The notes below the pieces were generated by a model, which worked only from the letters and a program-made list of their open reading frames with translations, was not told the DNA's origin and searched no databases. A DNA stretch of 64,000 nucleotides, taken from NCBI RefSeq assembly GCF_009909615.1, contig NZ_WWNE01000003.1, forward strand, positions 242,999-306,998, given 5' to 3'. The DNA is from Acidiluteibacter ferrifornacis (lineage in GTDB: Bacteria; Bacteroidota; Bacteroidia; Flavobacteriales_E; Vicingaceae). Position 1 is the first letter of the stretch; each line of letters opens with the position of its first letter. Shown here one piece after another: positions 55,246 through 64,000 of the stretch. The position numbers and the translations under genes were made by a program.

Positions 55246-55854
55246 ATGAAAAATGAAGGAAGGAATATATTCTCGGTTTTCGATGAAATCTTACAAAGAA
55301 AAGACAAAGAAAACCTACTAAATCAGAGAAGCATAGCTATTTGGATGACTGGACTATCAGGTTCGGGAAAAACGACCATTGCTATTGCGTTAGAACAGTT
55401 ACTTAACAAAAAAGGATTTCTCACTCAGGTTCTGGACGGTGACAATGTGCGCACTGGCATCAATAATAATTTAGGTTTTTGCGAAGAAGATCGAACTGAA
55501 AACATTCGAAGAATAGCCGAAATTAATAAACTGTTCATCAATTGCGGAATCATTACAATAAACTGCTTTGTGAGTCCTACCATCGCTATTCGACAACAGG
55601 CAAAACAAATTATTGGAGCAAATGATTTTGTGGAGGTATTTATCAATACCCCTATTGAAGTTTGTGAGAAAAGAGATGTGAAGGGGCTTTATGCCAAAGC
55701 AAGAAAAGGAGAAATCAAAAACTTTACAGGAATTGACGCGCCTTTTGAAGCTCCAGAAACAGATTTTATCAATTTAACTACTGCTGATACTACACCTAGT
55801 GAAGCAGCTCGTTTACTTTTAGACCATATTTTAACTAAAATAATAAAGGCATAG
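55246..55854 (+). CDS. cysC: Adenylylsulfate (APS) kinase
   Basis: The 202-residue kinase phosphorylates APS to PAPS. It has the P-loop MTGLSGSGKTTIA, DGDNVRTGINNNLGF, and the Ser in NCFVSPTIAIRQQ. Residues typical of the APS site are present (FTGIDAPFEAPE). It is divergent from deoC and 3 bp before cysD, unlike many Bacteroidota where it lies elsewhere or is fused to cysN. A TAAATTTG box at 55230 is very close to the ATG and may or may not be the promoter. Confidence 0.96.
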   Translation: MKNEGRNIFSVFDEILQRKDKENLLNQRSIAIWMTGLSGSGKTTIAIALEQLLNKKGFLTQVLDGDNVRTGINNNLGFCEEDRTENIRRIAEINKLFINCGIITINCFVSPTIAIRQQAKQIIGANDFVEVFINTPIEVCEKRDVKGLYAKARKGEIKNFTGIDAPFEAPETDFINLTTADTTPSEAARLLLDHILTKIIKA

Positions 55855-55857
55855 TCC

Positions 55858-56763
55858 ATGCAAGCATACAACTTATCACATCTAAGTGAATTAGAATCAG
55901 AAGCTATTTACGTTTTACGAGAAGTAGCAGCACAATTTGAAAACCCAGTATTATTGTTTTCAGGAGGAAAAGACTCCATAACATGCGCTCACTTGGCAAG
56001 AAAAGCATTTTGGCCTGCCAAGATTCCTTTTACTTTTATGCATGTTGATACAGGGCATAATTTCCCTGAAACAATTGAATTTAGAGATTATTATTTAAAC
56101 AAATTAGGTGTCAACCTCATCGTAGCTAGTGTACAAGAATGCATTGATCAGGGTTTGGTAACAGAAGAAAAAGGTTTTAATGCAAGTAGAAATGCATTGC
56201 AAACCGTGGCATTACTCAAAGGTGTTGAAGACAATAAGTTTGATGCTGCAATTGGAGGTGCTAGAAGAGATGAAGAAAAAGCTAGAGCAAAAGAACGTTT
56301 CTTCTCTCATAGAGATGACTTTGGTCAGTGGGATCCAAAAAATCAACGTCCAGAATTGTGGAATATCTTTAATGGAAAAAAGAATTTAGGTGAAAGCTTC
56401 CGAATATTCCCAATTTCTAATTGGACTGAAATGGACATTTGGCAATACATTTTAAAAGAAAACATAGAATTACCCTCCTTATACTTCTCCCATGAAAGAG
56501 AGTGTTTTATCAGAGATGGAGTTGTGATGTCAATAGGTGAACATGTTCCTCAGCGACCAGAAGAAACTACTGAAAAAATGACTATTCGCTTCAGAACCAT
56601 AGGTGATATGACATGTACGGGAGCCGTATATTCTGATGCAGATTCCTTAGAAAAAATCATCGAAGAAGTTGCCAGTACAAGAGTTACAGAAAGAGGCACA
56701 AGGTCTGACGATAAACGATCTGAAGCAGCCATGGAGGACCGAAAGAAGCAAGGCTATTTCTAA
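55858..56763 (+). CDS. cysD: Sulfate adenylyltransferase subunit 2
   Basis: The 301-residue PP-loop ATP sulfurylase subunit has VLLFSGGKDSITCAHLARK, HVDTGHNFPETIEFRD, GGARRDEEKARAKER and IFPISNWTEMDIWQYI, and the usual C-terminus MEDRKKQGYF. It combines ATP and sulfate to APS together with the CysN GTPase. It stands between cysC and cysN in one operon. Confidence 0.98.
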   Translation: MQAYNLSHLSELESEAIYVLREVAAQFENPVLLFSGGKDSITCAHLARKAFWPAKIPFTFMHVDTGHNFPETIEFRDYYLNKLGVNLIVASVQECIDQGLVTEEKGFNASRNALQTVALLKGVEDNKFDAAIGGARRDEEKARAKERFFSHRDDFGQWDPKNQRPELWNIFNGKKNLGESFRIFPISNWTEMDIWQYILKENIELPSLYFSHERECFIRDGVVMSIGEHVPQRPEETTEKMTIRFRTIGDMTCTGAVYSDADSLEKIIEEVASTRVTERGTRSDDKRSEAAMEDRKKQGYF

Positions 56764-56817
56764 TTTATTTTTAACCCAACTGATAACGTTTTAATCAACG
56801 ATAGATACCCAATTACC

Positions 56818-58086
56818 ATGAGTAAAGACCCTTATTTAGATATGGAATTATTACGCTTCTCTACAGCAGGAAGTGTTGATGACGGAAAAAGCACCTTAAT
56901 AGGAAGGATGCTATACGATTCCAAATCAATCTTCGAAGACCAATACGAAGCAATAGAAAAAACAAGCAAGAAAAAAGGCGATGAGCAAGTCAATTTAGCC
57001 TTATTAACAGATGGGCTCCGTGCAGAAAGAGAGCAAGGAATTACCATAGATGTAGCCTACCGTTATTTTGCTACTCCTAAACGTAAATTTATCATTGCCG
57101 ATACTCCAGGACATATTCAGTACACCAGAAATATGGTAACAGGAGCGTCTACTTCTAACTTGTCTATTATATTAGTAGATGCTAGAAAAGGAATAATTGA
57201 ACAGACTTATCGGCATACATTTATATCATCGTTATTAGGAATTCCACATGTAGTATTCTGCATTAACAAAATGGACCTTGTGGATTATGATGAAAAAGTA
57301 TTTCAGCAAATCAAAAAAGATATTGAGGCCTTTTCATCGAAATTAAATGTAAAAGACATACACTTTATTCCCATTAGCGCACTGAATGGTGATAATGTGG
57401 TGAATAAATCCACTAAAATGGATTGGTATCAAGGCGGAACACTGCTTTACTTACTAGAGAATATACACATTGGAAGTGACCACAATCATATTGACTGTCG
57501 TTTTCCTGTTCAGTATGTTATTCGACCTCAGTCTGCTGAATTTCCTGACTACCGGGGTTATGCAGGTAGAATTGCTGGTGGTGTGTTTAAACCAGGCGAT
57601 GAAGTTGCTGCATTACCATCAGGGTTTACCTCAAAAATAAAAAGCATTGATACCGCTGATGGAGAATTAAAAGAAGCTTTTGCCCCACAATCGGTTACAA
57701 TTACTTTGGAAGATGAAATTGACATCAGTAGAGGAGACATGCTGGTTAGAGTAAATAACCAACCAAAAATAAACCAAGATATAGACATGATGGTTTGCTG
57801 GATGAGTGATAAGCCGCTTATTAAAGGCGGGAAATATGCATTAATTCATACTACAAACGAAGCCAGATGTATAATAAAAGATGTGAAGTATAAAGTAAAT
57901 ATCAACACGCTTCATAGAGAAGAAGAAGATAAAAATATCGGCATGAATGACATTGGACGTATTTCAATTCGAACAACTAAGCCATTATTTTTCGACAGTT
58001 ACCAAAAGAACAGGAACACAGGCAGCTTAATTCTTATTGATGAAGGAACCTTCGAAACAGTAGGAGCTTGCATGATTATAGATTAA
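56818..58086 (+). CDS. cysN: Sulfate adenylyltransferase subunit 1 (GTPase)
   Basis: The 422-residue EF-Tu-like GTPase drives APS formation. It has G1 GSVDDGKSTLIGRML, switch EREQGITIDVAYRYF, G3 DTPGHIQYTRNM, G4 NKMD and domains II-III after about residue 220. It is not fused to an APS kinase, which is encoded separately by cysC. The gap from cysD is 54 bp. A strong terminator follows immediately. Confidence 0.98.
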   Translation: MSKDPYLDMELLRFSTAGSVDDGKSTLIGRMLYDSKSIFEDQYEAIEKTSKKKGDEQVNLALLTDGLRAEREQGITIDVAYRYFATPKRKFIIADTPGHIQYTRNMVTGASTSNLSIILVDARKGIIEQTYRHTFISSLLGIPHVVFCINKMDLVDYDEKVFQQIKKDIEAFSSKLNVKDIHFIPISALNGDNVVNKSTKMDWYQGGTLLYLLENIHIGSDHNHIDCRFPVQYVIRPQSAEFPDYRGYAGRIAGGVFKPGDEVAALPSGFTSKIKSIDTADGELKEAFAPQSVTITLEDEIDISRGDMLVRVNNQPKINQDIDMMVCWMSDKPLIKGGKYALIHTTNEARCIIKDVKYKVNINTLHREEEDKNIGMNDIGRISIRTTKPLFFDSYQKNRNTGSLILIDEGTFETVGACMIID

Positions 58087-58087
58087 T

Positions 58088-58116
58088 AAAAAACCACTCT
58101 TTTGAGTGGTTTTTTT
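58088..58116. terminator. Bidirectional intrinsic terminator between cysN and the tonB-like gene
   Basis: A perfect 12-bp stem, AAAAAACCACTC with GAGTGGTTTTTT, closes a TTTT loop two bases after the cysN stop. A and T tracts on the two sides let it work for both converging genes (cysN and the tonB-like gene ending at 58132). Confidence 0.9.
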
Positions 58117-58131
58117 ATTTTCATTTTTTCA

Positions 58132-58845
58132 TTAATTAATTCTAATGTCTATTGGTATAGTATAAATCACACTCGCCTTTCTACCTGATTGTTCTCCGGG
58201 ATCAAATTGAGGCAAACTATTAACCACTCTTATCACTTCCCTATCCATTGCTTTAGCACCATCAATACCTTTTAAAATTTTCACATTATCTACATTACCA
58301 TTTTTATTCACTACAAAGGAAACAAACACTTTTCCTCCTTGTCCTCTATCCTTTACTGACTCCGGAATACGTATATTTTCAGCGATAAACATACGAATCG
58401 CGTCTTCAGTACATTTGGCTCTGGATGCATTATCCAATAAAGAGCAATCACCGAGGCCCGGCATCAATTCTACCATTGGCAATGGAGCCTCTTCAATAAC
58501 TTCTGGAGGCATAGGCGCAATAATAATTTCAGTAGGTAGTTCAATAGGAGCTACTTTAGTAGGCTCTGGTTCTGCAATTGCGATTGTTTTTACCACCTTT
58601 ATTTGGTCTGTAATGGTTTTAGGAGGTTTGGGTTTAGGAAGGGGTTCCTCTGATTTGAGGATTATAATCGGAATTATTTCGTCATCAATTTCATACACTT
58701 TAGCATTTTTTACAGTTGGAATCAACTTAGGTGTTGTATATTGAAATGCTAACAACGCCAATGACAAACTGGCGACTAATCCAATTTGAAAAAACAAACC
58801 TCTTTTACGTTCAAGATTTTTTGAAGCACTCTTTTTAGTTTCCAT
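58132..58845 (-). CDS. TonB-family energy transducer (copy 1)
   Basis: The 237-residue protein has an N-terminal transmembrane helix (LFFQIGLVASLSLALLAFQY), a Pro/Lys-rich periplasmic linker (EPLPKPKPPK), and a TonB C-terminal domain (about 165-237; GGKVFVSFVVNKNGNVDNVK, VVNSLPQFDPGEQSGRKASV). Such proteins couple the proton-motive force to outer-membrane receptors. It shares the layout of the neighbouring copy at 59042-59758 but lacks its long proline run. Confidence 0.9.
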   Translation of the reverse strand: METKKSASKNLERKRGLFFQIGLVASLSLALLAFQYTTPKLIPTVKNAKVYEIDDEIIPIIILKSEEPLPKPKPPKTITDQIKVVKTIAIAEPEPTKVAPIELPTEIIIAPMPPEVIEEAPLPMVELMPGLGDCSLLDNASRAKCTEDAIRMFIAENIRIPESVKDRGQGGKVFVSFVVNKNGNVDNVKILKGIDGAKAMDREVIRVVNSLPQFDPGEQSGRKASVIYTIPIDIRIN

Positions 58846-58985
58846 AGCTTTTAGATTAAGGTGAATAAATAAAAAGTAGATGTGCTACATAAATTTCAGA
58901 TTAATGGGAACGAACTGAGAATAGAACGCGAACTCAAATCAAAATATTGCGTTAGTAAAATCATGCCAATACTCTTGACGTAAAC

Positions 58986-59022
58986 AAAAAAATCCCGCTA
59001 TAATCATTATAGCGGGATTTAA
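58986..59022 (-). terminator. Intrinsic terminator after the upstream tonB-like gene
   Basis: AATCCCGCTATAAT and its exact complement ATTATAGCGGGATT flank a single C (58991-59019). On the minus strand the hairpin is followed by a T run. It lies 22 bp after the stop of the gene at 59042, so the two tonB-like genes are probably transcribed separately. Confidence 0.9.
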
Positions 59023-59041
59023 ACCTATAGGTTATTTATAC

Positions 59042-59758
59042 TTATCTTAGAGTAAAGTTAACTGGTATGTTATACCTTACCTTTGCTTTCTTTCCCCTTT
59101 GTTCTCCAGGAGTAAACTTTGGCATTGACTCTACAACTCTAATAGCTTCTTTTTCTAAAGCTTTTCCTCCAATTCCAGAAACACCCTTCAAAACAGCAAC
59201 ATCAGTTACATTTCCCTTCTGATCGATAACAAACGTAACGAAAACACGTCCTTGCGTGTCTGCATCTCTTGCCATCGGTGGATATACGGTATTGTTTCCA
59301 ATATACTTTTGTAATTCTGCATTGGAACAAGCATCCCTTTCTGCCTTGGGCTTTGTCTCACATCCAGGAAAAATTGGCATATTTTCTACAATCATAAAAA
59401 TTTCTGCCTCTTCGATAATTTCCTCTGGTTGATCAAAAATTTCGGTAGTCTGATCCGCTTCTGAATCTTGAATCTCAACTTCGTTCTCAATCTCCTTGTC
59501 ATCCTCCACAATTTCTAATATCTCTTGTGGTGGTGGCGGTGGTGGCGGTGGAGGTGGCGGTGGTTGATTCTGCATTGTAATGGGGATAATTTCATCCTCA
59601 ATATCCTCTACTTGTAGTGTTCCTAAATCGGACACTGCCTCGTAGGAGCGATACTCAAATGCGGCCAACACAACCCCTAAAGTAATCACCAAGCCGATTT
59701 GAAAAAACAAACCACGCTTTTTTTCTAGGTTAACTTTTGGACTTTTCTTTGGTTCCAT
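59042..59758 (-). CDS. TonB-family energy transducer (copy 2) with polyproline linker
   Basis: The 238-residue protein has an N-terminal transmembrane helix (LFFQIGLVITLGVVLAAFEY), a linker with about twelve consecutive prolines after QNQP, a Glu-rich section, and a TonB C-terminal domain (NTVYPPMARDADTQGRVFVT, KFTPGEQRGKKAKVRYNIPV). It is about half identical to copy 1 in the end domains. It is probably an inner-membrane energy transducer for outer-membrane transport. Confidence 0.92.
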   Translation of the reverse strand: MEPKKSPKVNLEKKRGLFFQIGLVITLGVVLAAFEYRSYEAVSDLGTLQVEDIEDEIIPITMQNQPPPPPPPPPPPPQEILEIVEDDKEIENEVEIQDSEADQTTEIFDQPEEIIEEAEIFMIVENMPIFPGCETKPKAERDACSNAELQKYIGNNTVYPPMARDADTQGRVFVTFVIDQKGNVTDVAVLKGVSGIGGKALEKEAIRVVESMPKFTPGEQRGKKAKVRYNIPVNFTLR

Positions 59759-59861
59759 ATTGATATTATTTACGGGGCATAAAAATAGTAATTTTTTACG
59801 TACTCCCTTAGAAATGTATGTTAATTAAAATTTAAGTGAATTTGACCTATTATTACTTCAA

Positions 59862-60248
59862 TCATTTATTTCTACTACGCCTCAAGTATTTTCTATAGAT
59901 AATATAACTCGAAAATAGTATACCTATTGTGTTCGCCAAAAAGTCTTCCCATTCCCCACTGCGTCCTTTTACTAAATAGTGTTGTATCAATTCTATTAGT
60001 CCTCCAAAAAGTACACTCCAATAAGCGCTAAATAATAATTTTGATAAATTAAAACGCTCTCCTTTGACATAACCAAAAGAAAGTAGCCCAACTAATATGG
60101 CATAAAATATAAAGTGGACAATTTTATCAGAACCTTTAAATAAGGGAATGGGGATTCCTTCTAAAACTCGAGTACTTAAAAACAATACACCGACCATCCA
60201 AATGATAGCCGGTGTAAAGTATATTAATTTGTTAAGTTTTTTAAGCAA
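59862..60248 (-). CDS. VanZ-like family membrane protein
   Basis: The 128-residue protein has four hydrophobic segments and the VanZ-like pattern: FKGSDKIVHFIFYAILVGLL, WSVLFGGLIELIQHYLVKGRSGEWEDFLANTIG. The conserved His, Glu and Asp residues at helix ends are present. It overlaps gcvH by 8 bp. The function of such stand-alone VanZ-like proteins is not established. Confidence 0.85.
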   Translation of the reverse strand: MLKKLNKLIYFTPAIIWMVGVLFLSTRVLEGIPIPLFKGSDKIVHFIFYAILVGLLSFGYVKGERFNLSKLLFSAYWSVLFGGLIELIQHYLVKGRSGEWEDFLANTIGILFSSYIIYRKYLRRSRNK

Positions 60249-60618
60249 TTTCCGCTTGATAAGCTTCTGCTGATAATAGATTTTCTACTTCTGATGGGTC
60301 ACTCATTTTAATTTTTATCATCCATCCAGATCCGTAGGCATCATCATTTACACTTTCAGGAGCGCCATCTAGGTCTTCATTCATTTCAATCACTTCACCT
60401 GATAATGGCATAAAAAGGTCTGATACCGTTTTTACCGCTTCAACAGTACCAAAAACATCTCCATGGTTCAAGGTGTCGCCAACAGTTTCTATTTCAACAT
60501 AAACAATATCACCTAATTCGCTTTGAGCATAGTCCGTAATCCCTACAGTTGCAATATCACCGTCTATTTTAATCCATTCGTGCTCTTTAGTATACTTTAA
60601 TTCAGAAGGAACATTCAT
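60241..60618 (-). CDS. gcvH: Glycine cleavage system H protein
   Basis: The 125-residue lipoyl carrier protein has KYTKEHEWIKIDGDIATVGI, DYAQSELGDIVYVE and the lipoylated Lys in FGTVEAVKTVSDLFMP. It shuttles the aminomethyl group between the P, T and L proteins of glycine cleavage; none of the others is in the window. It lies 45 bp after sprA, and the sprA-gcvH-vanZ order is, as I recall, common in Bacteroidota. Confidence 0.97.
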   Translation of the reverse strand: MNVPSELKYTKEHEWIKIDGDIATVGITDYAQSELGDIVYVEIETVGDTLNHGDVFGTVEAVKTVSDLFMPLSGEVIEMNEDLDGAPESVNDDAYGSGWMIKIKMSDPSEVENLLSAEAYQAEIA

Positions 60619-60663
60619 CTTATTATTGTTTTAATTTATGTTTCAAATTTAGTATTTCATCCT

Positions 60664-63600
60664 TTATTGTGAAAGGGTAAAACGCAAACTAATTCCAGCA
60701 TTTGTATTAGCTGTTGGAAAAGAAGAAGAAATAAAAGGTGTATTCATGATCCGATCAAAGAATGCCCTAATATTTAATCTGGAGCTAAACACATAGTCAG
60801 CGGTAAATTTAATTGAAAAGATACGCTGACCTGCAGTTAATTGATTCTCATTTTCGACTATTTTACGAATGACGGTCCTGTTATTCCGAACTGAGAAATC
60901 CGCTCTTAAATCTACATCACTCACCTTCTTATTGTCTTTTGCAGAAAAAGGAAATTTTACATTCTTCAATCGATAACCTAATCCTATCACCACTTCAGTC
61001 CCCTTCACTTCTGTGATTTGATTATTATTTAAACTCATCGACATATTTCTGTCCTTTTTATATTCAAGTCTGGTTAGTAAACTATTATTCCAGGTCATAT
61101 CAATATTCATCAATGGGCTAAATTGCTCACTAATGCTTACAGAGGCGATTTGTTTTCTTGGTATAAAGTCTCCACTATTATTTAATCGAGTATCGAGGTT
61201 TTCTTCATCAAAGAATGGATTAGTTGTAAATGAACCTACATTAAAAGTAGAACGATATCTATGACCTATGGTGAAGCTTCTAAAGTATCGCTTAAAAAAT
61301 TCTAATTTAGAAAGCCCATCATAAGTAATACTCCAGTTTGGCACAGGAATTCTACTGGTAATCTCACCTAATTCAAAACTACTAGCATCTGAACCACTAT
61401 ACGCTGATAAAAACGAATTAATTAACACCTCTTGAGATGTGCTTCCATAGCCATCTGCATAAACCCCACCCATCGTATCAGTATAAGTGAAGGTAGAGTA
61501 AGGATTATCATTTCCTAATCGTTGAGAAATAATAGAACGACTTGCTAAAAATTCATCGAACACTTTATTTTTATAGGTATCATCATCATCTTTTACAAAT
61601 GCTGTTCGGATACTGATAAAACTTGTACTGAAACTACCGTTTACTTGAGTCGGTCCAAAATCATATCCTCCTAAAGCACTAGTATTAGAATTTACTAGAG
61701 TATCGTTCCAGATATAGTACCTCGAAGTACTTTCTGAATAGGTTTGATTAGCAGTCAACTCAATTCTCAAATCTTTAACAGGTTGAAAACTAGCTCTAAA
61801 ATTCAGATTTTTGGAATAGGTCTTTGCATAATTCCCCGAAATAAAAAGAGTTCCGTATTCGTTTCCTTCTAATAACCACCCTTCATTCAATGCTCGATCA
61901 AAAAATTGTGTACCAGGCTCTTGCAGTCCGACAACGAATCCAGCACCAGGCGCTTGGAAATTACCATCGAAACCCAAAACATTCATATCTCTATTATAAT
62001 TGGGCAAAACTGTACCTTCATTAACGCTATAACTTCCAGACATGGTTTTTAAGCTCATGGCTAAACGACTGAAATTATCAATAATGTGAGTTCTAAAAAA
62101 ACTAGGTTCGTCTTCCTTTGTAGTATCTTCTATTTCACCTGCCTCTACCTTCTTTCTATAGGTTTTATCTGCTAATGTTAATCGTTTGATTTCGTCCTTT
62201 TTCTTTTTAGGTTTACTCAATTCTCTCAAATATTCCACCTTGTTATACAAAGAGGTCATATTAAAGTTTGTATTCAATGCATAGTTACCTGAGTTTTTAA
62301 TAGTCGCACCAAGGGAGTCTGCATCTATATCTCCGTTCAAAGTCCAATTATAGCTACCTGTATAAGTGGCATTGGCTGAAATCCACTCAAAATATGGAAT
62401 CTTAGAAAATGGAAGCGTATAAGTCAAATTCACATTTTGGGCAAACTGCGTATTAGAACCAAACTTTAACACATTGTCCCACACTTCATTTGTAAACTGC
62501 TTATATTCATCTTTAACATCTCGGTCTACTCTTCCTTCGGGCTCACCAATTTGTGCCATATTATTGGCATTATAATTAAATATCAAAGATTTAGTAATGT
62601 TATAACGTAAAGAGTATATTCTATTCCAAGTAAATGTTTTTTGATAAAAAGGTGCAAATTCAAAATAAGAGGTATTATTTCTTACTTGTCTTTCATTATA
62701 CGTTCTATTGACCTGTGTTTGAAAACTATATTGGGTAGGATACAGGTTGAAATTAATGTCTTTTATTAATGTGAAGGCTTTCCTTTCCTTAAAGAAATTT
62801 ACATTTTTAAACGGCTCTATTGCTAGTGGTTTAGCGGTATAATTATAATTAATCCCTCCACGATAAGTTTTTCTGTTATCGTATTCCGTATTGATATCCC
62901 TATGAAAGGTCTCCGTATAAGCATAAGATACAGCGAAGTTCTCAACATCAAAAGGTAGCATCTTTTCCTTAGTAGGAGATCGTTCTTTTCTAACGTTAGT
63001 AAAGTTAATGCTCTTAGTTTTGGTATAATCATCTGTTATTCTACGAATGGAGTCTCTATAATCTTGAGACAAGTCATCATCCTGAATCAGATCATTTAAA
63101 GGGACATCGGGATCTAATGGATTATACTCCGGTCGAATAATATTTTCAGATACTCCAAAATACATGGGGATGCTAAGTCTAGCTTGTTCGGGTAGCAACT
63201 TACCTAACTCTACAGAGGTCGATAAATCATATTGCATTCTAGTCTCTCTTTGGCGTTCGTTTAGTTTTTGTTCTAAACTCCCCCAACCTGGAGTACTCAT
63301 ACTACCTGATAATGTAACAGCACCCAAATCTGCAATTTGAGCTGTTGCTCTAGCAGTAGCTGCCCATCCACCTTCATTATCAAAATCAGAAAGTCGTAGT
63401 TCATTCACCCAAACTTCTGCACACTTTGGTAACCCATCATCTTGAAAAACAGTCTCCCCTGTTCTCAAGTTTTTAACACCAATCATGACCACTCTCACTT
63501 CGGCGAGGTTGGGATTACCCTTTACACGAATGGTATTTTTCTCTCCATCTGGTTCAGAATAAGCGTTAGTAATACTAATTCCAGAAGAAGGGTCAAGCAT

Positions 63601-64000
63601 TCTTACATTTCTATTCTTCTTTACGGCTAAAAGTTTATCAAACTCTAGGTCAATGTTATTTGCTTCAGGCCAAATTAAATCTGGACTACTGCTAGTTGTT
63701 CCAAATGGAGTAACTGTAAGTGGAACTTCGTATTCATAATAGTTCTGCTCAAAGTCAATTGCTAATCGCATTACAACAGCTATCTCATTGTCTCTTAAGT
63801 CACCTTCTTGCCCCGCAGCTTCAGCGTGAGCATACATCTTAATCTTCTTATACTGACGGATATCCAAATCTACATTTCTATAAACTGATCTCGTATAACC
63901 ATCATTTAAATTACAGACATTCAATACTAACGATTGCTCATTTATTTGCCTTAAATTAGTTGTTCCAAAATCAACCTCTCTTTGAATTCCTGGGGGTATG
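60664..64000 (-). CDS. sprA: SprA, T9SS outer-membrane translocon (C-terminal part)
   Basis: The frame continues without a stop to the right edge (PPGIQREVDFGTTNLRQI precedes NVCNLNDGYTRSV), so the window holds about 1,112 C-terminal residues of a protein usually over 2,000 long. SprA is the 36-strand barrel through which T9SS cargo crosses the outer membrane. Typical features include VWVNELRLSDFDNEGGWAA, SGSMSTPGWGSLEQKL and a final barrel strand ending SLRFTLSQ. The apparent start at 63924 is an internal Leu (TTG), not a real start. It shows that the host has a T9SS, as does the sorting domain at 32656-36261. Confidence 0.95.
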   Translation of the reverse strand, partial: IPPGIQREVDFGTTNLRQINEQSLVLNVCNLNDGYTRSVYRNVDLDIRQYKKIKMYAHAEAAGQEGDLRDNEIAVVMRLAIDFEQNYYEYEVPLTVTPFGTTSSSPDLIWPEANNIDLEFDKLLAVKKNRNVRMLDPSSGISITNAYSEPDGEKNTIRVKGNPNLAEVRVVMIGVKNLRTGETVFQDDGLPKCAEVWVNELRLSDFDNEGGWAATARATAQIADLGAVTLSGSMSTPGWGSLEQKLNERQRETRMQYDLSTSVELGKLLPEQARLSIPMYFGVSENIIRPEYNPLDPDVPLNDLIQDDDLSQDYRDSIRRITDDYTKTKSINFTNVRKERSPTKEKMLPFDVENFAVSYAYTETFHRDINTEYDNRKTYRGGINYNYTAKPLAIEPFKNVNFFKERKAFTLIKDINFNLYPTQYSFQTQVNRTYNERQVRNNTSYFEFAPFYQKTFTWNRIYSLRYNITKSLIFNYNANNMAQIGEPEGRVDRDVKDEYKQFTNEVWDNVLKFGSNTQFAQNVNLTYTLPFSKIPYFEWISANATYTGSYNWTLNGDIDADSLGATIKNSGNYALNTNFNMTSLYNKVEYLRELSKPKKKKDEIKRLTLADKTYRKKVEAGEIEDTTKEDEPSFFRTHIIDNFSRLAMSLKTMSGSYSVNEGTVLPNYNRDMNVLGFDGNFQAPGAGFVVGLQEPGTQFFDRALNEGWLLEGNEYGTLFISGNYAKTYSKNLNFRASFQPVKDLRIELTANQTYSESTSRYYIWNDTLVNSNTSALGGYDFGPTQVNGSFSTSFISIRTAFVKDDDDTYKNKVFDEFLASRSIISQRLGNDNPYSTFTYTDTMGGVYADGYGSTSQEVLINSFLSAYSGSDASSFELGEITSRIPVPNWSITYDGLSKLEFFKRYFRSFTIGHRYRSTFNVGSFTTNPFFDEENLDTRLNNSGDFIPRKQIASVSISEQFSPLMNIDMTWNNSLLTRLEYKKDRNMSMSLNNNQITEVKGTEVVIGLGYRLKNVKFPFSAKDNKKVSDVDLRADFSVRNNRTVIRKIVENENQLTAGQRIFSIKFTADYVFSSRLNIRAFFDRIMNTPFISSSFPTANTNAGISLRFTLSQ

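Noticed and set aside
60664-63924. A complete 1,086-residue gene starting at 63924
   Set aside because: The apparent start is a TTG, and the frame continues upstream with conserved SprA sequence to the window edge. The gene is partial.

Overview
The window is AT-rich DNA from a member of the Bacteroidota, most likely a flavobacterial-type, probably marine or free-living species. The basis is the 3' part of sprA (the T9SS outer-membrane translocon), a protein with a T9SS C-terminal sorting domain, promoters of the TAnnTTTG type, paired cytochrome-oxidase subunit III genes, and large Sec-exported Rhs/YD-repeat proteins. No ribosomal or tRNA gene was found, so the genus cannot be fixed. Almost everything lies on the minus strand; only cysC-cysD-cysN (55246-58086) is on the plus strand.

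Layout. (1) 1-7875: the first 2,625 codons of a giant Rhs/YD-repeat protein, running off the left edge. (2) 8016-19445: a tightly overlapping 13-gene type II secretion / type IV pilus-like operon: major pseudopilin, A24 peptidase, GspE ATPase, GspD secretin, GspL/M-like, FN3 lipoprotein, GspC/PilP-like, MORN protein, three pseudopilin-like proteins and GspF. (3) 19593-36261: a polymorphic-toxin island. In transcription order it holds a degenerate subtilase with a T9SS tail, an SpvB/YD-type shell protein, a complete 1,811-residue Rhs protein with a glycine-rich hydrophobic tip, two related membrane proteins (probable immunity), a conserved 220-bp repeat, an orphan Rhs core fragment with a GIY-YIG nuclease-like tip, its probable immunity gene, and a second copy of the 220-bp repeat. 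(4) 36632-40473: metH under a SAM-I riboswitch with a readable terminator and antiterminator. (5) 40497-44700: a cytochrome oxidase accessory/assembly operon (ctaB, two cox3, cox4-type, SCO1, DUF420, small CxxC membrane protein). (6) 44792-55118: nine closely packed genes combining deoC and two aldehyde dehydrogenases with cysQ, gmd, fcl, two Wzi-like proteins and a WecA/MraY-type transferase. (7) 55246-58086: cysC-cysD-cysN, PAPS synthesis. (8) 58132-59758: two tandem TonB-like proteins. (9) 59862-64000: VanZ-like, gcvH and partial sprA.

How the parts fit. The toxin island looks like an evolving Rhs tip array. A 3' core fragment nearly identical to the one in the full Rhs gene, followed by a different toxin tip and immunity gene, sits downstream, and each tip-immunity unit is followed by a copy of the same 220-bp repeat. 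Recombination between the core copies would swap the tip. The secretion operon is flanked on both sides by Rhs genes with Sec signal peptides, so these may be its cargo, though nothing in the sequence proves it. Gmd and Fcl (GDP-L-fucose), Wzi and WecA-type proteins, CysQ and the adjacent CysCDN without sulfite-forming genes suggest a fucose-containing and possibly sulfated surface polysaccharide.
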